Assembly: GCA_045123995.1 (NCBI GenBank)
Contig: JBGVKY010000026.1
Coordinates: 307,402 to 371,401 of the forward strand
Source: HGM11501 sp045123995
GTDB lineage: Bacteria > Bacillota > Clostridia > CAKSNL01 > HGM11501
Length of the DNA stretch: 64,000 nt
Direction of reading: 5' to 3'
Position 1 is the first letter of the stretch. Each line of letters begins with the position of its first letter. The position numbers and the translations under genes were made by a program. This document shows, in pieces, positions 55,837 through 64,000 of the stretch. Under the pieces are notes generated by a model. That model did not search any database. It saw nothing but the letters and a program-made list of their open reading frames with translations, and was not told the DNA's origin.

Positions 55837-57105
55837 TTTGATTTCAGCCGTCTCTTTTTCTACACTGTCTATTGATGATGAAACACTGTGCTTTATTTCT
55901 TTCCAGCGAACCTTTGTGAAAAGAGCTGTAATTGATATAGGAATGTATGTAAGCATGAAAATCGGGAATGTGAAAAATGACCATATTTTTCTGGCAGTTG
56001 AACACTGTATATTTTTCCACTCAAATATACCGCTGATTACACCCACAATCCATAAGGTCAGATATATGAATATTGCGGTAAGCAGGATTTCTCCCATAAC
56101 CAGCTTTAAGTAACTCTTATCAAATAAAAGAGCATATATAAATGCACCTGAGTTTATAACTATACTTAAAACAGAAGTTACAAAAGACGGAGCTATGGTC
56201 ATAAACATATCATAGCAGGAAAATCCTCTTTTTTTGAAAATCCCTTTAAAAAGCTTAAATCCGTAATTTTTAAATATCTGCAAAAAGCCTTTTGACCATC
56301 TTAATCTCTGATTCCAGGACTGTGCGAAGGTTTCTGGCTGCTCGTCATAGAAAACAGCCTGATCACAATAGGCAATTTTTTCACCGTTTATAACACTGTC
56401 AACAGTGAATTCTATATCCTCGGTAAGAAGAAAATGCTTCCATCCGTTTTGCTTTTTAATTATACTGCTTCCGATTAAAAAGCCCGTTCCTGAGACGGCA
56501 CAGCTTGTACCTAAGATATTTCTTACGTTATTTAAAAATCTGGCTTCTCTCAAAAACCAAAGAGAATATCCCGATGTAATCCAGTTCGTTCCGTAATTTT
56601 TGGAATTTCTGTAACTGGTAATAATATTATTTCCGGCAGAAAAACACTTATCCATTTCTCTTATATATCTTGAATTAAGAAGATTATCTGCGTCGAAAAT
56701 AAAATATCCGTCGTAGTATTCTATTCCCTTTTCTCTCTCTATGATACCGAAAAGGTACTGAAGCGCATAGCCCTTTCCCACAAATTCCTTGTTGAATCTT
56801 TCGTAAGCAATTGCCCCGTGAGCTATAGCTGTATATTTTGTTCTGTCTGTGCAGTTATCCGCCAGAACATAGATGTCTAAAAGTTCTTTCGGGTAGTCCT
56901 GCTTTCTTATTGAATCAACCAGCTGACCTATTACCGCTTCTTCATTTCTGGCCGGGATTAAAACAGCATAGCGATGAGTCATTTCAACATCTTCATAAAC
57001 CTTAGGCTTTTTTATAAAACCGTAAATTATATAGAAAAACTGATAGGCATAGCAAAGGAGAAAAATTCCTGCTATAGTACAATTTATAATATGTAACCAA
57101 TTCAT
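55834..57105 (-). CDS. Membrane glycosyltransferase family 2 (cellulose-synthase-like)
   Basis: A 423-residue processive-type GT2 enzyme with an N-terminal helix (5-30), a cytoplasmic GT-A domain and two to three C-terminal helices (about 300-400). The 'VLIPARNEEAVIG' nucleotide-binding start (48-60), DxD motif 'FDADN' (Asp138, Asp140), 'TED' (228-230) and 'QRLRW' (266-270) are all present, as in hyaluronan- or cellulose-type synthases that both polymerise and export. The polymer is unknown. It follows htpG by 21 bases and ends the operon. Confidence 0.87.
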   Translation of the reverse strand: MNWLHIINCTIAGIFLLCYAYQFFYIIYGFIKKPKVYEDVEMTHRYAVLIPARNEEAVIGQLVDSIRKQDYPKELLDIYVLADNCTDRTKYTAIAHGAIAYERFNKEFVGKGYALQYLFGIIEREKGIEYYDGYFIFDADNLLNSRYIREMDKCFSAGNNIITSYRNSKNYGTNWITSGYSLWFLREARFLNNVRNILGTSCAVSGTGFLIGSSIIKKQNGWKHFLLTEDIEFTVDSVINGEKIAYCDQAVFYDEQPETFAQSWNQRLRWSKGFLQIFKNYGFKLFKGIFKKRGFSCYDMFMTIAPSFVTSVLSIVINSGAFIYALLFDKSYLKLVMGEILLTAIFIYLTLWIVGVISGIFEWKNIQCSTARKIWSFFTFPIFMLTYIPISITALFTKVRWKEIKHSVSSSIDSVEKETAEIK

Positions 57106-57126
57106 TTTTTAATATTCCACCTCAAA

Positions 57127-58896
57127 TTAAAACTTGCCAAGAATAGAAAGACTGCGTCTTATAAATTCCTGTAAATCCTCTGATGATAAGGGTTCCGATT
57201 CCAGTCTTGCAAGGTCATAAACCTGAGATGTCACTATCTTTCTCTTTTCCTCGTCCATTTCTGTGATACTCAAAATAAGGGGGTTATTCAAATTAACCAC
57301 CAGTTTCTTTTTATCAGGAAATTCCATTCCTCCCATAGCTGCTGACATCATGCGCATTCTTCTGGCGTATTCGTCTATCATAATCATAGCAGGAATTCCC
57401 TCTTCCTTTAATGCAACGGTTTCTATTTCCGTTTCTTTTGGAAGATTTTCAGTAAAGATTTTCTTAACCACGTCTTTATCTGCTTTTCCATCTTCTGTCT
57501 TGAATGAATCGGGAGTTACCGAGTCTATGCTTCTGAATGTAATTCCTTCATTTTTGCTTTCCAAAAACTGAACAAAGGTTGCATCAATAAGTCCCGGCAT
57601 AAGCATTACAGCAAGCCCCTGATCAGAAAACATATTTATATAGTTTTTCTGATATTCTGAACTTGTGGCATAATATACTTCTTTTTTATCTTCACCTAAA
57701 TATTCACTTAGCGTTTCATATTTGCCCATGGTCGTCTTATAAATAAGACAGTCTTTAATTTTATCATAAAATCTGGGGTCGCTCATACAGCCGAACTTTA
57801 TAAAGCCTGAGATATCTTCCCAGTATTTTTCATAGCTTTCTCTGTCTGACTTAAACATAGCAGAGAGCTTATCTGCTATTTTCTTTACAATATGATCGGC
57901 AATTTTTGTAACCGTTCTGTCATTCTGCAAAAAGCTTCTTGATACATTTAAAGGCACATCTGGGCAGTCAATAACACCTTTTAACATAAGTAAAAATTCA
58001 GGAATTATCTCCTTTATGTTATCCGCCACGAAAACCTGATTGTTATAAAGCTTTACTGGACCGCCAGTAAGGTTGGGGCCCTTTTCTATAACGGGGAAAT
58101 ACAAAATTCCCTTTAAGTTAAAAGGATAGTCTGTATTTAAATGTATCCAGAACAAAGGCTCATCATATCTTTTAAAAAGCTTCTGGTAAAAAGCTTTATA
58201 CTCGTCATCCGTACACTGTCCAGGTGCTTTCATCCAGAGGGGAAGTGTTTCATTTATCATTGTTCCCTTGTCTTCTCCTGCCTGATAGCAGTAGATGGGA
58301 ACAGGTAAAAAGGCACAGTATTTATCTAAAATTTCCCTTATTTTGGATATAGATAAATATTCTTCATCCTCCTCTGTTATATGTAAAATTACATCAGTGC
58401 CCCGTTTTTCTCTATGGCCCTGATTCATTTCATATTCAATTCCGCCGTCACATACCCAGTGGGCGCTTTTAGCACCATCTGCAAAGGAAAGACTTTCTAT
58501 TTCTACCTTGTCTGATACCATAAAAGATGAGAAAAATCCCAGACCGAAATGTCCTATAATATGGTTTTCGGGAGATTTATCTTCATATTTTTTAAGAAAA
58601 TCCTCTGCTCCTGAAAAAGCCACCTGAGTAATATACTTCTCAATTTCCGTTTCCGTCATTCCTATTCCGTTATCAGAAACCGTAATTGTCTTATTGGGTT
58701 TATCTACCACAACATGAACTTCATATTCTTCATCAGAAGGAAGTGTAACGCCTAAATCCTTTACCTTTTTAAGCTTTGTAATTGCGTCACATCCGTTAGA
58801 AACAATTTCTCTTAAGAATATGTCCTTATCTGAATAAAGCCATTTTTTTATTACCGGGAAAATATTTTGCGTATGTACGGTAATATTACCTCTCAT
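57127..58896 (-). CDS. htpG: Molecular chaperone HtpG (Hsp90)
   Basis: A 589-residue cytosolic ATP-dependent chaperone dimer. The N-terminal GHKL ATPase domain spans about 1-215: 'FLREIVSNGCDAITKLKKV' with the catalytic Glu and ATP-binding Asn, 'VSDNGIGMTE' and 'IGHFGLGFFSSFMV'. The middle domain has 'VSRSFLQNDRTVTKIADHIV' with the ATP-contacting Arg. It is slightly shorter than the E. coli protein. Its start overlaps murI by 11 bases, so it is part of the long operon rather than a separate heat-shock unit; no CIRCE element is seen. Confidence 0.94.
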   Translation of the reverse strand: MRGNITVHTQNIFPVIKKWLYSDKDIFLREIVSNGCDAITKLKKVKDLGVTLPSDEEYEVHVVVDKPNKTITVSDNGIGMTETEIEKYITQVAFSGAEDFLKKYEDKSPENHIIGHFGLGFFSSFMVSDKVEIESLSFADGAKSAHWVCDGGIEYEMNQGHREKRGTDVILHITEEDEEYLSISKIREILDKYCAFLPVPIYCYQAGEDKGTMINETLPLWMKAPGQCTDDEYKAFYQKLFKRYDEPLFWIHLNTDYPFNLKGILYFPVIEKGPNLTGGPVKLYNNQVFVADNIKEIIPEFLLMLKGVIDCPDVPLNVSRSFLQNDRTVTKIADHIVKKIADKLSAMFKSDRESYEKYWEDISGFIKFGCMSDPRFYDKIKDCLIYKTTMGKYETLSEYLGEDKKEVYYATSSEYQKNYINMFSDQGLAVMLMPGLIDATFVQFLESKNEGITFRSIDSVTPDSFKTEDGKADKDVVKKIFTENLPKETEIETVALKEEGIPAMIMIDEYARRMRMMSAAMGGMEFPDKKKLVVNLNNPLILSITEMDEEKRKIVTSQVYDLARLESEPLSSEDLQEFIRRSLSILGKF

Positions 58897-59686
58897 TATT
58901 TTTTTCCTCCACTATATAGCTATCAAAAAGTTTTTTGTAAAATTCTATCTCTTCAGGGCTCTCCTTACTGCTCAAAAAAGTAACATCGCCCTTTTTTAAG
59001 CTTTCATTTAAAAGGCTCTTTTCTTCAATTCTTCTTTTTGTTTCCTTTGCTGTCCCATAGCCTCCGTCAAAAATTCTGACAGAGTCTCCCAAAACCTTTT
59101 TTATGGTGTTTTTGATAAAGGGATAGTGAGTACATCCAAGAACAACTGAATCTATTTTTTCATTTTCATAAGGAGAAAAAAGCTCTTTAATATAGCCTTC
59201 AAGCTCTTCTCCCTCTAAAATGCCTTTTTCTATCATTCCTGCCAGTAAAGGTGCAGGCATGGGAATAATTTCTGCCTTTTCCTTAAAGGAATTCATAAGG
59301 TCATAAAACTTTTTTTCCTTTAATGTAACAGGAGTTGCCAAAACCACTACCCTTGAATTTTCTTTTGCCAAAACCGCAGGCTTTAATGCCGGCTCAACAC
59401 CTATTATTGGGAAATCCTTGTATTTTTCTCTCAGGTAAGCTGCCGCTACACTGGTTGCAGTGTTGCAGGCAATAACGCAGGCTTTTGCGCCAAGAGACAT
59501 GAGTTTTTCTACATTCTTTACTGTGAGCTTTTTTATCTCATCCACGCTCTTACTTCCGTAAGGAGCATTAAGAGAATCCCCTAAATATATGTAGTTTTCA
59601 TTTCCCATAAGAGCATGAAGCTCCTTAAGTACAGTTATTCCGCCTACTCCCGAATCAAAAACCCCGATAGGTCTTTTATCGCTCAT
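58886..59686 (-). CDS. murI: Glutamate racemase
   Basis: A 266-residue cofactor-independent racemase that makes D-glutamate for peptidoglycan. 'GVFDSGVGGITVL' (8-20) carries the Asp and Ser of the substrate site; the catalytic cysteines are Cys74 in 'ACNTATSVA' and Cys185 in 'GCTHYPF'. It overlaps rex by four bases and htpG by 11 bases. With alr at 37 kb the window supplies both D-amino acid racemases of the cell wall. Confidence 0.94.
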   Translation of the reverse strand: MSDKRPIGVFDSGVGGITVLKELHALMGNENYIYLGDSLNAPYGSKSVDEIKKLTVKNVEKLMSLGAKACVIACNTATSVAAAYLREKYKDFPIIGVEPALKPAVLAKENSRVVVLATPVTLKEKKFYDLMNSFKEKAEIIPMPAPLLAGMIEKGILEGEELEGYIKELFSPYENEKIDSVVLGCTHYPFIKNTIKKVLGDSVRIFDGGYGTAKETKRRIEEKSLLNESLKKGDVTFLSSKESPEEIEFYKKLFDSYIVEEKNNER

Positions 59687-60318
59687 TCTTCCTCTTCCTC
59701 ACACTCGGAAATTTTGTATGCCAAAGTCATTAAACTGTCACTTAAATGCACAGTTTCCAAAGGAAGAGAACTTTTAACCTCCACATGAGAAAAGTTCCAC
59801 AATCCTTTTACGCCGAGAGCTTCAAGCTTTTTGGCGACTTCTGCTGTTCCGCCCTTAGGAATAGCAAGGGCCCCGATTTCAGGTTTTTCTTCCTCGCAGA
59901 AAACTTCAAGTTCGTCCATGCCTTTTATAACCAAATCCCCCGCTTTTTTGCCGATGAGCTCGGGATTGTGGTCAAAGATTCCGATAAATCGGAAACCTCT
60001 TCTTGAAAATCCGGGATAGTTAAGTATTGCATGGCCCAAGTTCCCTGCTCCTATAATAACAATTTTATAGCATTTGTCAAGACCCAAAATTTTGCTGATT
60101 TCTTCTTTAAGTATTTTAACATTATAACCATAGCCCTGCTGACCGAATCCTCCGAAGCAGTTTAAATCCTGTCTCACCTGAGATGCGGTAAAGCCAAGCT
60201 TTTTACTTAAAACCTGAGATGACACTCTTTCTATACCCATTTCCTCTAAGTCGGTTAAATATCTGTAATATCTGGGAAGTCTTCTTACCACTACTAAGGG
60301 TACATTCTTTTCTTCCAT
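59683..60318 (-). CDS. rex: Redox-sensing transcriptional repressor Rex
   Basis: A 211-residue dimeric repressor that senses the NADH/NAD+ ratio and controls fermentation and respiration genes. A winged helix (1-80, 'RVSSQVLSKKLGFTASQVRQDL', cut as VLSKKLGFTASQVRQDL) is followed by a Rossmann NADH domain with 'GAGNLGHAIL' (90-99) and 'FDHNPELIG'. The C-terminus ends in a run of Glu. The start overlaps yigZ by one base and the end overlaps murI by four, so its level is tied to the operon. I could not find a clear Rex operator in the window. Confidence 0.95.
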   Translation of the reverse strand: MEEKNVPLVVVRRLPRYYRYLTDLEEMGIERVSSQVLSKKLGFTASQVRQDLNCFGGFGQQGYGYNVKILKEEISKILGLDKCYKIVIIGAGNLGHAILNYPGFSRRGFRFIGIFDHNPELIGKKAGDLVIKGMDELEVFCEEEKPEIGALAIPKGGTAEVAKKLEALGVKGLWNFSHVEVKSSLPLETVHLSDSLMTLAYKISECEEEEE

Positions 60319-60950
60319 TATTCTTCCTCCTTTATAGGTGCATATCTTTCATCGAACAACTCTATCAAAGCCTGTCCGTTAGTAGCTTCGGTTAATTTCT
60401 TTTCGAAACTCTCTGCTTTTTCAGATAAAACCGAAACCGAGAAAGATACGTCTTCATCATAAATCAAATCCTCGGGATTTAAATTTAATTTTCTTATTTC
60501 ATATTCCACTTTTCCCCAAAGGGGGTAGGAAACCTTTACCCTGAAAACCTTTGAGTAACACATTTTAACGGGCAAAGCTTCGTCAAGCGCCATGGAAGAA
60601 GTCCCCGAATAGGCACGAACAAGTCCGCCTCCTCCCAGTAAAATTCCTCCGAAATATCTGGTAACAACCACCGCAACATCAGTTAAATTCCGCTTTAATA
60701 TTGAATCTAAAACAGGCATTCCCGCAGTTCCCTGTGGTTCTCCGTCATCTGAATATCTTTGCACATTTCTGTCTCTTACCACATAAGCATAGACATTATG
60801 TCTTGCATCAGGATGCTTTCTTTTTATGGTATTTATAAATTCTATTGCTTCTTCCTCCGTTTTTACAGGACAGGCATATCCCAAAAAGCGAGACTTTTTT
60901 TCTACAAATTCCACACTGCTTTGAGTCATTACAGTTTTATATCCGTTCAT
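60318..60950 (-). CDS. yigZ: YigZ/IMPACT-family protein
   Basis: A 210-residue cytosolic protein of the conserved UPF0029 (YigZ/IMPACT) family. 'RNVQRYSDDGEPQGTAGMPVL' (shown as RYSDDGEPQGTAGMPVL, about 59-75) is its signature, followed by 'VVVTRYFGGILLGGGGLVRAY'-type strands (cut: TRYFGGILLGGGGL) and a C-terminal ferredoxin-like domain (about 135-205). The eukaryotic relative regulates translation; the bacterial role is not settled. The ATG at 60950 is preferred to an upstream ATG because GCGAGG precedes it. It overlaps hflX by 14 bases and rex by one. Confidence 0.88.
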   Translation of the reverse strand: MNGYKTVMTQSSVEFVEKKSRFLGYACPVKTEEEAIEFINTIKRKHPDARHNVYAYVVRDRNVQRYSDDGEPQGTAGMPVLDSILKRNLTDVAVVVTRYFGGILLGGGGLVRAYSGTSSMALDEALPVKMCYSKVFRVKVSYPLWGKVEYEIRKLNLNPEDLIYDEDVSFSVSVLSEKAESFEKKLTEATNGQALIELFDERYAPIKEEE

Positions 60951-62199
60951 ACTTTTTGTACCTCGCTTTTGTAATGGCATCAAGCATGGCTGTAACCTTT
61001 GTTCCCTCTTCTAAATATTCTGTTTCTATTATCATTTCGTTTTCATGAAGCTCTGATAAAACAGAACCGTCTGTATAGGGAATCAAAAGCACGGCTTTAG
61101 TTTTTTTATCAGGAAGTGCCTCCTCAATGGTTTCCATGAGTTTATCCAAATTTTCTCCCTTTTTAGCCGAGATTTCGACCTTATAGGTAAAACCGTAATC
61201 TCCCAAAAGAGGTTCACTTCGTAAATCAATTTTATTAAAAACCCCAATAATCGGTTTATCAGAGCAGCCAAGCTCATCCAAAAGCTTTCTTACAACCTTA
61301 ATGTGATTTTCCATTTCCTCACTGGATGAATCTATCACATGAATTAAAATATCTGAAGATACCGCTTCCTCCAGTGTGGATTTAAAAGCCTCAATAAACT
61401 GATGGGGCAATCTTCTTATAAAACCTACGGTATCTACCAGTCTTACAGACCTTGAATCAGAAAGTTCAAGGGCTCTCCCTGTCAAATCAAGGGTTTCAAA
61501 AAGTCTGTCCCTCGCCGTAACCTCGGAGCCTGTAAGAGTGTTAAGTAAAGTGGACTTTCCCGCATTTGTATATCCTACAATAGCAGCAACTTTAACTCCG
61601 TCTTTTTTTCTTCTCTGTCTTGCTATGTCACGTCTTTTTTTGATTTCTGAAAGCTCATCTGAAAGGGCACTGACCCTTCTCATTATATGTCTTCTGTCAC
61701 TTTCCAGCTTTGTTTCACCGGGGCCTCTTGTTCCTATTCCTCCGCCCTGTCTTGACAAAACCTTTCCCATTCCTATAAGGCGTGGCAGCATATATTTAAG
61801 CTGAGCCAGTTCAACCTGAATTTTACCCTCTGCGCTTTGTGCTCTCTGGGCGAAAATATCCAAAATAAGGGTGTTTCTGTCAATTACGGTTATTCCAGTG
61901 GCATCGGCTATATTTCTTATCTGGCTTCCTGTTAAGGCGTCATCCACCACAATCATATCCGCTTCTAATGTTTCTGCTGCGTTTTTAAGTTCTAAAAGTT
62001 TTCCCTCGCCAAAATATGTCCCCGTTTCAATTACCTGGCGGTTTTGTACCATTTCTCCTACTACAATTCCACCGGCGGTTTCAACCAACTCCGAAAGCTC
62101 CCGCATGGATTCTTCCGTAGTGTCCATAAGGCTGTTTAAATCCCCGGTGTGCACACCTGAAATTATCACTCTGTCTTTTTCTTTTAATGTTTCCTCCAT
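60937..62199 (-). CDS. hflX: GTPase HflX
   Basis: A 420-residue ribosome-associated GTPase that splits or rescues stalled 70S ribosomes. The N-terminal HflX domain (about 1-200, 'RQGGGIGTRGPGETKLESDR' near residue 155) precedes the G domain with G1 'GYTNAGKSTLLN' (about 206-217), G3 'DTVGFIRRLP', and G4 'FNKIDL'. A short C-terminal beta domain ends the protein. It starts 16 bases after the EamA gene and overlaps yigZ by 14 bases. Confidence 0.93.
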   Translation of the reverse strand: MEETLKEKDRVIISGVHTGDLNSLMDTTEESMRELSELVETAGGIVVGEMVQNRQVIETGTYFGEGKLLELKNAAETLEADMIVVDDALTGSQIRNIADATGITVIDRNTLILDIFAQRAQSAEGKIQVELAQLKYMLPRLIGMGKVLSRQGGGIGTRGPGETKLESDRRHIMRRVSALSDELSEIKKRRDIARQRRKKDGVKVAAIVGYTNAGKSTLLNTLTGSEVTARDRLFETLDLTGRALELSDSRSVRLVDTVGFIRRLPHQFIEAFKSTLEEAVSSDILIHVIDSSSEEMENHIKVVRKLLDELGCSDKPIIGVFNKIDLRSEPLLGDYGFTYKVEISAKKGENLDKLMETIEEALPDKKTKAVLLIPYTDGSVLSELHENEMIIETEYLEEGTKVTAMLDAITKARYKKYERI

Positions 62200-62215
62200 G
62201 CCAAAGCCTCCTTTT

Positions 62216-63115
62216 TTATTTTTTTATTTTCTTAGGTTCATCAGCCATACCCAAAATAACTGCCGCCCCCAAAACCAGAACTATTCCTATAATCTGATAA
62301 GAAGATAATGTCTGATTAAATATAATAAGGCTGTATAATGTGGCGGCCAGGGGCTCTATGACCCCTAAGCAGGCTGCCACACCGGCAGGCAATGCTTTAA
62401 GCCCCAAAGTATATAAGAAATACGGCAAGGCAAAGGTCATAACGCCAAGACCAATCATCATAAATGTTACTTCAATGGAATTTTCAGTTGCCACTTTAAT
62501 TATGTTAAGAGGCTTTGAAAACAAAAGCCCGAAAAAACTCATGGCTCCGTAGCAGTAAAAAGAAGCGGAAATGGGATTTACCTTTTTATTCATTTCAACC
62601 TTGGTTACTATGTTATAAGATGCATAGGTAAGTCCTGCTGCTATACCCATAATTATTCCTAAAAAGTCATATTTCATTCCGCCTATTATTCCCGAAACCA
62701 AAGCACAGCCGATAAACACTGCTATACCACAGAAAATCTTGGTTTTTGTGAGCTTTTCGCCAAGATTAAATGCTGCATATACCAATACAAAGATAGGTGC
62801 TGTATACATAAGCATCACGCTGGTAGCAACCGATGTCCTCTGCATGGATAAATAATATGTAGCCGATGCTAAAAACATCATAAGTCCTGCTGTAATAAAT
62901 AATGGAATATGGTTTTTCTCAACCCTGAAAAGTTGTCTTTTGAAAAGAGCCATATATACGAAAAATATTAAAAAAGATACAAGTCCTCTTATGGCTGTCA
63001 TCTGAAGTGCCGTTACACCATAGCCTGTTAAGTAGGGTGCAAAAATTCCCGATGTACCCCACATAAGCCCTGAAATCACGACACAAAGTACCGCCCTTAC
63101 TTTTCCTATGTTCAT
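62216..63115 (-). CDS. EamA/DMT-family metabolite transporter
   Basis: A 299-residue membrane protein with ten helices arranged as two EamA repeats ('VISGLMWGTSGIFAPYLTGY' and 'GIAAGLTYASYNIVTKVEMN'). The family exports amino acids, nucleosides or other small metabolites; the substrate is not evident. 'LPAGVAACLGVIEPLAATLY' near residue 245 is a well conserved segment. It lies 17 bases after the VIT-family gene and 16 bases before hflX in the same direction. Confidence 0.88.
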   Translation of the reverse strand: MNIGKVRAVLCVVISGLMWGTSGIFAPYLTGYGVTALQMTAIRGLVSFLIFFVYMALFKRQLFRVEKNHIPLFITAGLMMFLASATYYLSMQRTSVATSVMLMYTAPIFVLVYAAFNLGEKLTKTKIFCGIAVFIGCALVSGIIGGMKYDFLGIIMGIAAGLTYASYNIVTKVEMNKKVNPISASFYCYGAMSFFGLLFSKPLNIIKVATENSIEVTFMMIGLGVMTFALPYFLYTLGLKALPAGVAACLGVIEPLAATLYSLIIFNQTLSSYQIIGIVLVLGAAVILGMADEPKKIKK

Positions 63116-63132
63116 TTTGTCAATCCTCCTTA

Positions 63133-64000
63133 TTAAATTTCAACGCCCAGGAACTTCTTTGCAATTATTCCCACAACAAAGGAAACAACTGCAACGCCAA
63201 TGCTTATTAAGGACATTTCCAAAAATCTCGGTTTGAACTTTTCGCCCTTTGCAACGGAAATATAATAAGTAAAGCCCGCGATAATCAAAACCACAACCGC
63301 GATCATGGTAAAGAGTGCTGCCATATAATTTTCGTTATCAAAAATAAGATAAGGAAGTATTAAAAGTGCAACAGTTATAAGATAGGCTATTCCTGTGTAG
63401 CTGCAGGATTTAAGGGCGTCATTTCTACCCTCGCTTTTCGCTGCTAAAAACTCAGAAGAGGCCATGGAAAATGTAGCTGAAATTCCCATAATAAGACCCG
63501 AAAGAGCTATAAGACGAGTGTTTTGCATGGCGAAAGTAAAGCCTGCAAGTGAGCCTGTAAGTTCCACAAGTGCATCGTTCATACCTAAAACCATGCTTCC
63601 CACATACTTGAGTCTTTCTTCATCAAGCATAGCCAAAAGGGAAGCTTCATGTTCCTCTTCCTGAGCCTTTATTTTTGCGCTTTCCTCTACTTCTTCTTTT
63701 AATATTTCATATTCCTTCTGAGAAGCTTCCTCTCCATTTTCCATAAGCTTTACTGCAAAGGTAAAACCTAAAATAAAGGCAATAGCCTTATATTTTAATA
63801 TCTTTCCCTTCTGTGGCTTCATCTCTATTCCAGTATAGCTTTTCCATATTTCATAATGGGCTTTTTCTTCGTCAGCAAGACGCAGAAGTGTTTTTTTATT
63901 TTCTTCGCCATTGGCAAATTTTGAAATTTCTTTATATATTTCGCTTTCTGTCAATTCGTTTTGCTGCATTTTCTTTATAATTCCCATTGCTTTTAAGGAA
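63133..64000 (-). CDS. VIT1/CCC1-family iron/manganese transporter with ferritin-like N-terminal domain, possibly 5'-truncated by the window
   Basis: At least 284 residues. The N-terminal part (to about residue 60) is ferritin-like, with 'ADEEKAHYEIW' providing an ExxH-type metal site. The C-terminal 200 residues form the VIT membrane domain with five helices, 'EEHEASLLAMLDEERLKYVG' as the preceding soluble loop and 'GMNDALVELTGSLAGFTFA' as the first helix. This resembles bacterial iron exporters or sequestering proteins (MbfA-like). The ATG at 63987 has no ribosome site and the frame stays open to the window edge (…LKAMGIIKK), so the true start is probably outside. Confidence 0.82.
   Translation of the reverse strand, partial: SLKAMGIIKKMQQNELTESEIYKEISKFANGEENKKTLLRLADEEKAHYEIWKSYTGIEMKPQKGKILKYKAIAFILGFTFAVKLMENGEEASQKEYEILKEEVEESAKIKAQEEEHEASLLAMLDEERLKYVGSMVLGMNDALVELTGSLAGFTFAMQNTRLIALSGLIMGISATFSMASSEFLAAKSEGRNDALKSCSYTGIAYLITVALLILPYLIFDNENYMAALFTMIAVVVLIIAGFTYYISVAKGEKFKPRFLEMSLISIGVAVVSFVVGIIAKKFLGVEI

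Noticed and set aside
57127..58950. CIRCE or other heat-shock operator for htpG
   Set aside because: htpG overlaps murI and no inverted repeat of that type was found near its start.
1..64000. CRISPR arrays, insertion sequences, phage genes or integration sites
   Set aside because: No regular direct-repeat array, transposase, integrase or phage-type gene was found on either strand.

Overview
The window is AT-rich, gene-dense chromosomal DNA from a spore-forming, Gram-positive anaerobe, most likely a gut-type member of the Clostridia. The sporulation genes spoVAC, spoVAD and spoVAE, rubrerythrin, a ferredoxin-thioredoxin-reductase-like protein, Rex, ThiT with a TPP riboswitch, an SLH-anchored protease, a ClpE-type unfoldase and strong GGAGG-type ribosome sites all point that way. 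There is no phage, transposon, CRISPR array or rRNA. One tRNA (Leu, anticodon TAA) is present.

Layout. 1-1.4 kb: 3' end of a secreted Ig-like surface protein. 1.4-2.8 kb: spoVAE behind two half-size TSUP transporter genes, then rpmE. 2.9-4.0 kb: ilvE. 4.0-9.4 kb: rRNA/tRNA methyltransferase, lytic transglycosylase, coaE, polA and an AraC regulator. 9.5-13 kb: a MATE exporter and, divergently, a sugar isomerase/oxidoreductase pair. 13-14.1 kb: a redox operon (FTR-like, trxA, rubrerythrin). 14.2 kb: tRNA-Leu. 14.4-26 kb: a seven-gene operon with a 1,013-residue solute-binding protein, four ABC permeases, an NHL/TPR/Yip1 membrane protein and a DUF5696 protein. 26.3-30.3 kb: yqhQ, prmC and a ClpE-like gene. 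30.4-33.6 kb: a stalk-domain protein, a Cys-rich membrane protein and spoVAC-spoVAD. 33.6-40.3 kb: PHP phosphatase, comF, a lipoprotein, an MFS carrier, alr with an Lrp regulator, and an acyl-CoA synthetase. 40.4-45.4 kb: SLH protease, thiT under a TPP riboswitch, truncated pdxR and divergent pdxY. 45.4-50.5 kb: uxaBAC galacturonate operon and its AraC regulator. 50.5-55.7 kb: an amidase and the rhaTPQS rhamnose importer. 55.8-64 kb: a tight operon running VIT transporter, EamA transporter, hflX, yigZ, rex, murI, htpG, GT2.

How it fits together. Galacturonate catabolism (uxaBAC), rhamnose import (rhaTPQS), the isomerase/oxidoreductase pair and the large oligosaccharide-type ABC operon together suggest growth on pectin, particularly rhamnogalacturonan; this is inference from gene content. 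The ABC operon has no ATPase gene, so a shared MsmK/UgpC-type ATPase elsewhere is expected. Its DUF5696 and NHL-Yip1 partners have no assigned function that I know of and are the best candidate here for an undescribed system. Other points of note are the split spoVA locus, the minimal redox operon, a zinc-ribbon insertion in the solute-binding protein, a C-terminally truncated PdxR facing pdxY across overlapping promoters, and a tandem unnamed domain in the SLH protease.

Most genes are bounded by clear sigma-A promoters (17-base spacers) and by hairpin terminators, many of them bidirectional between convergent genes.
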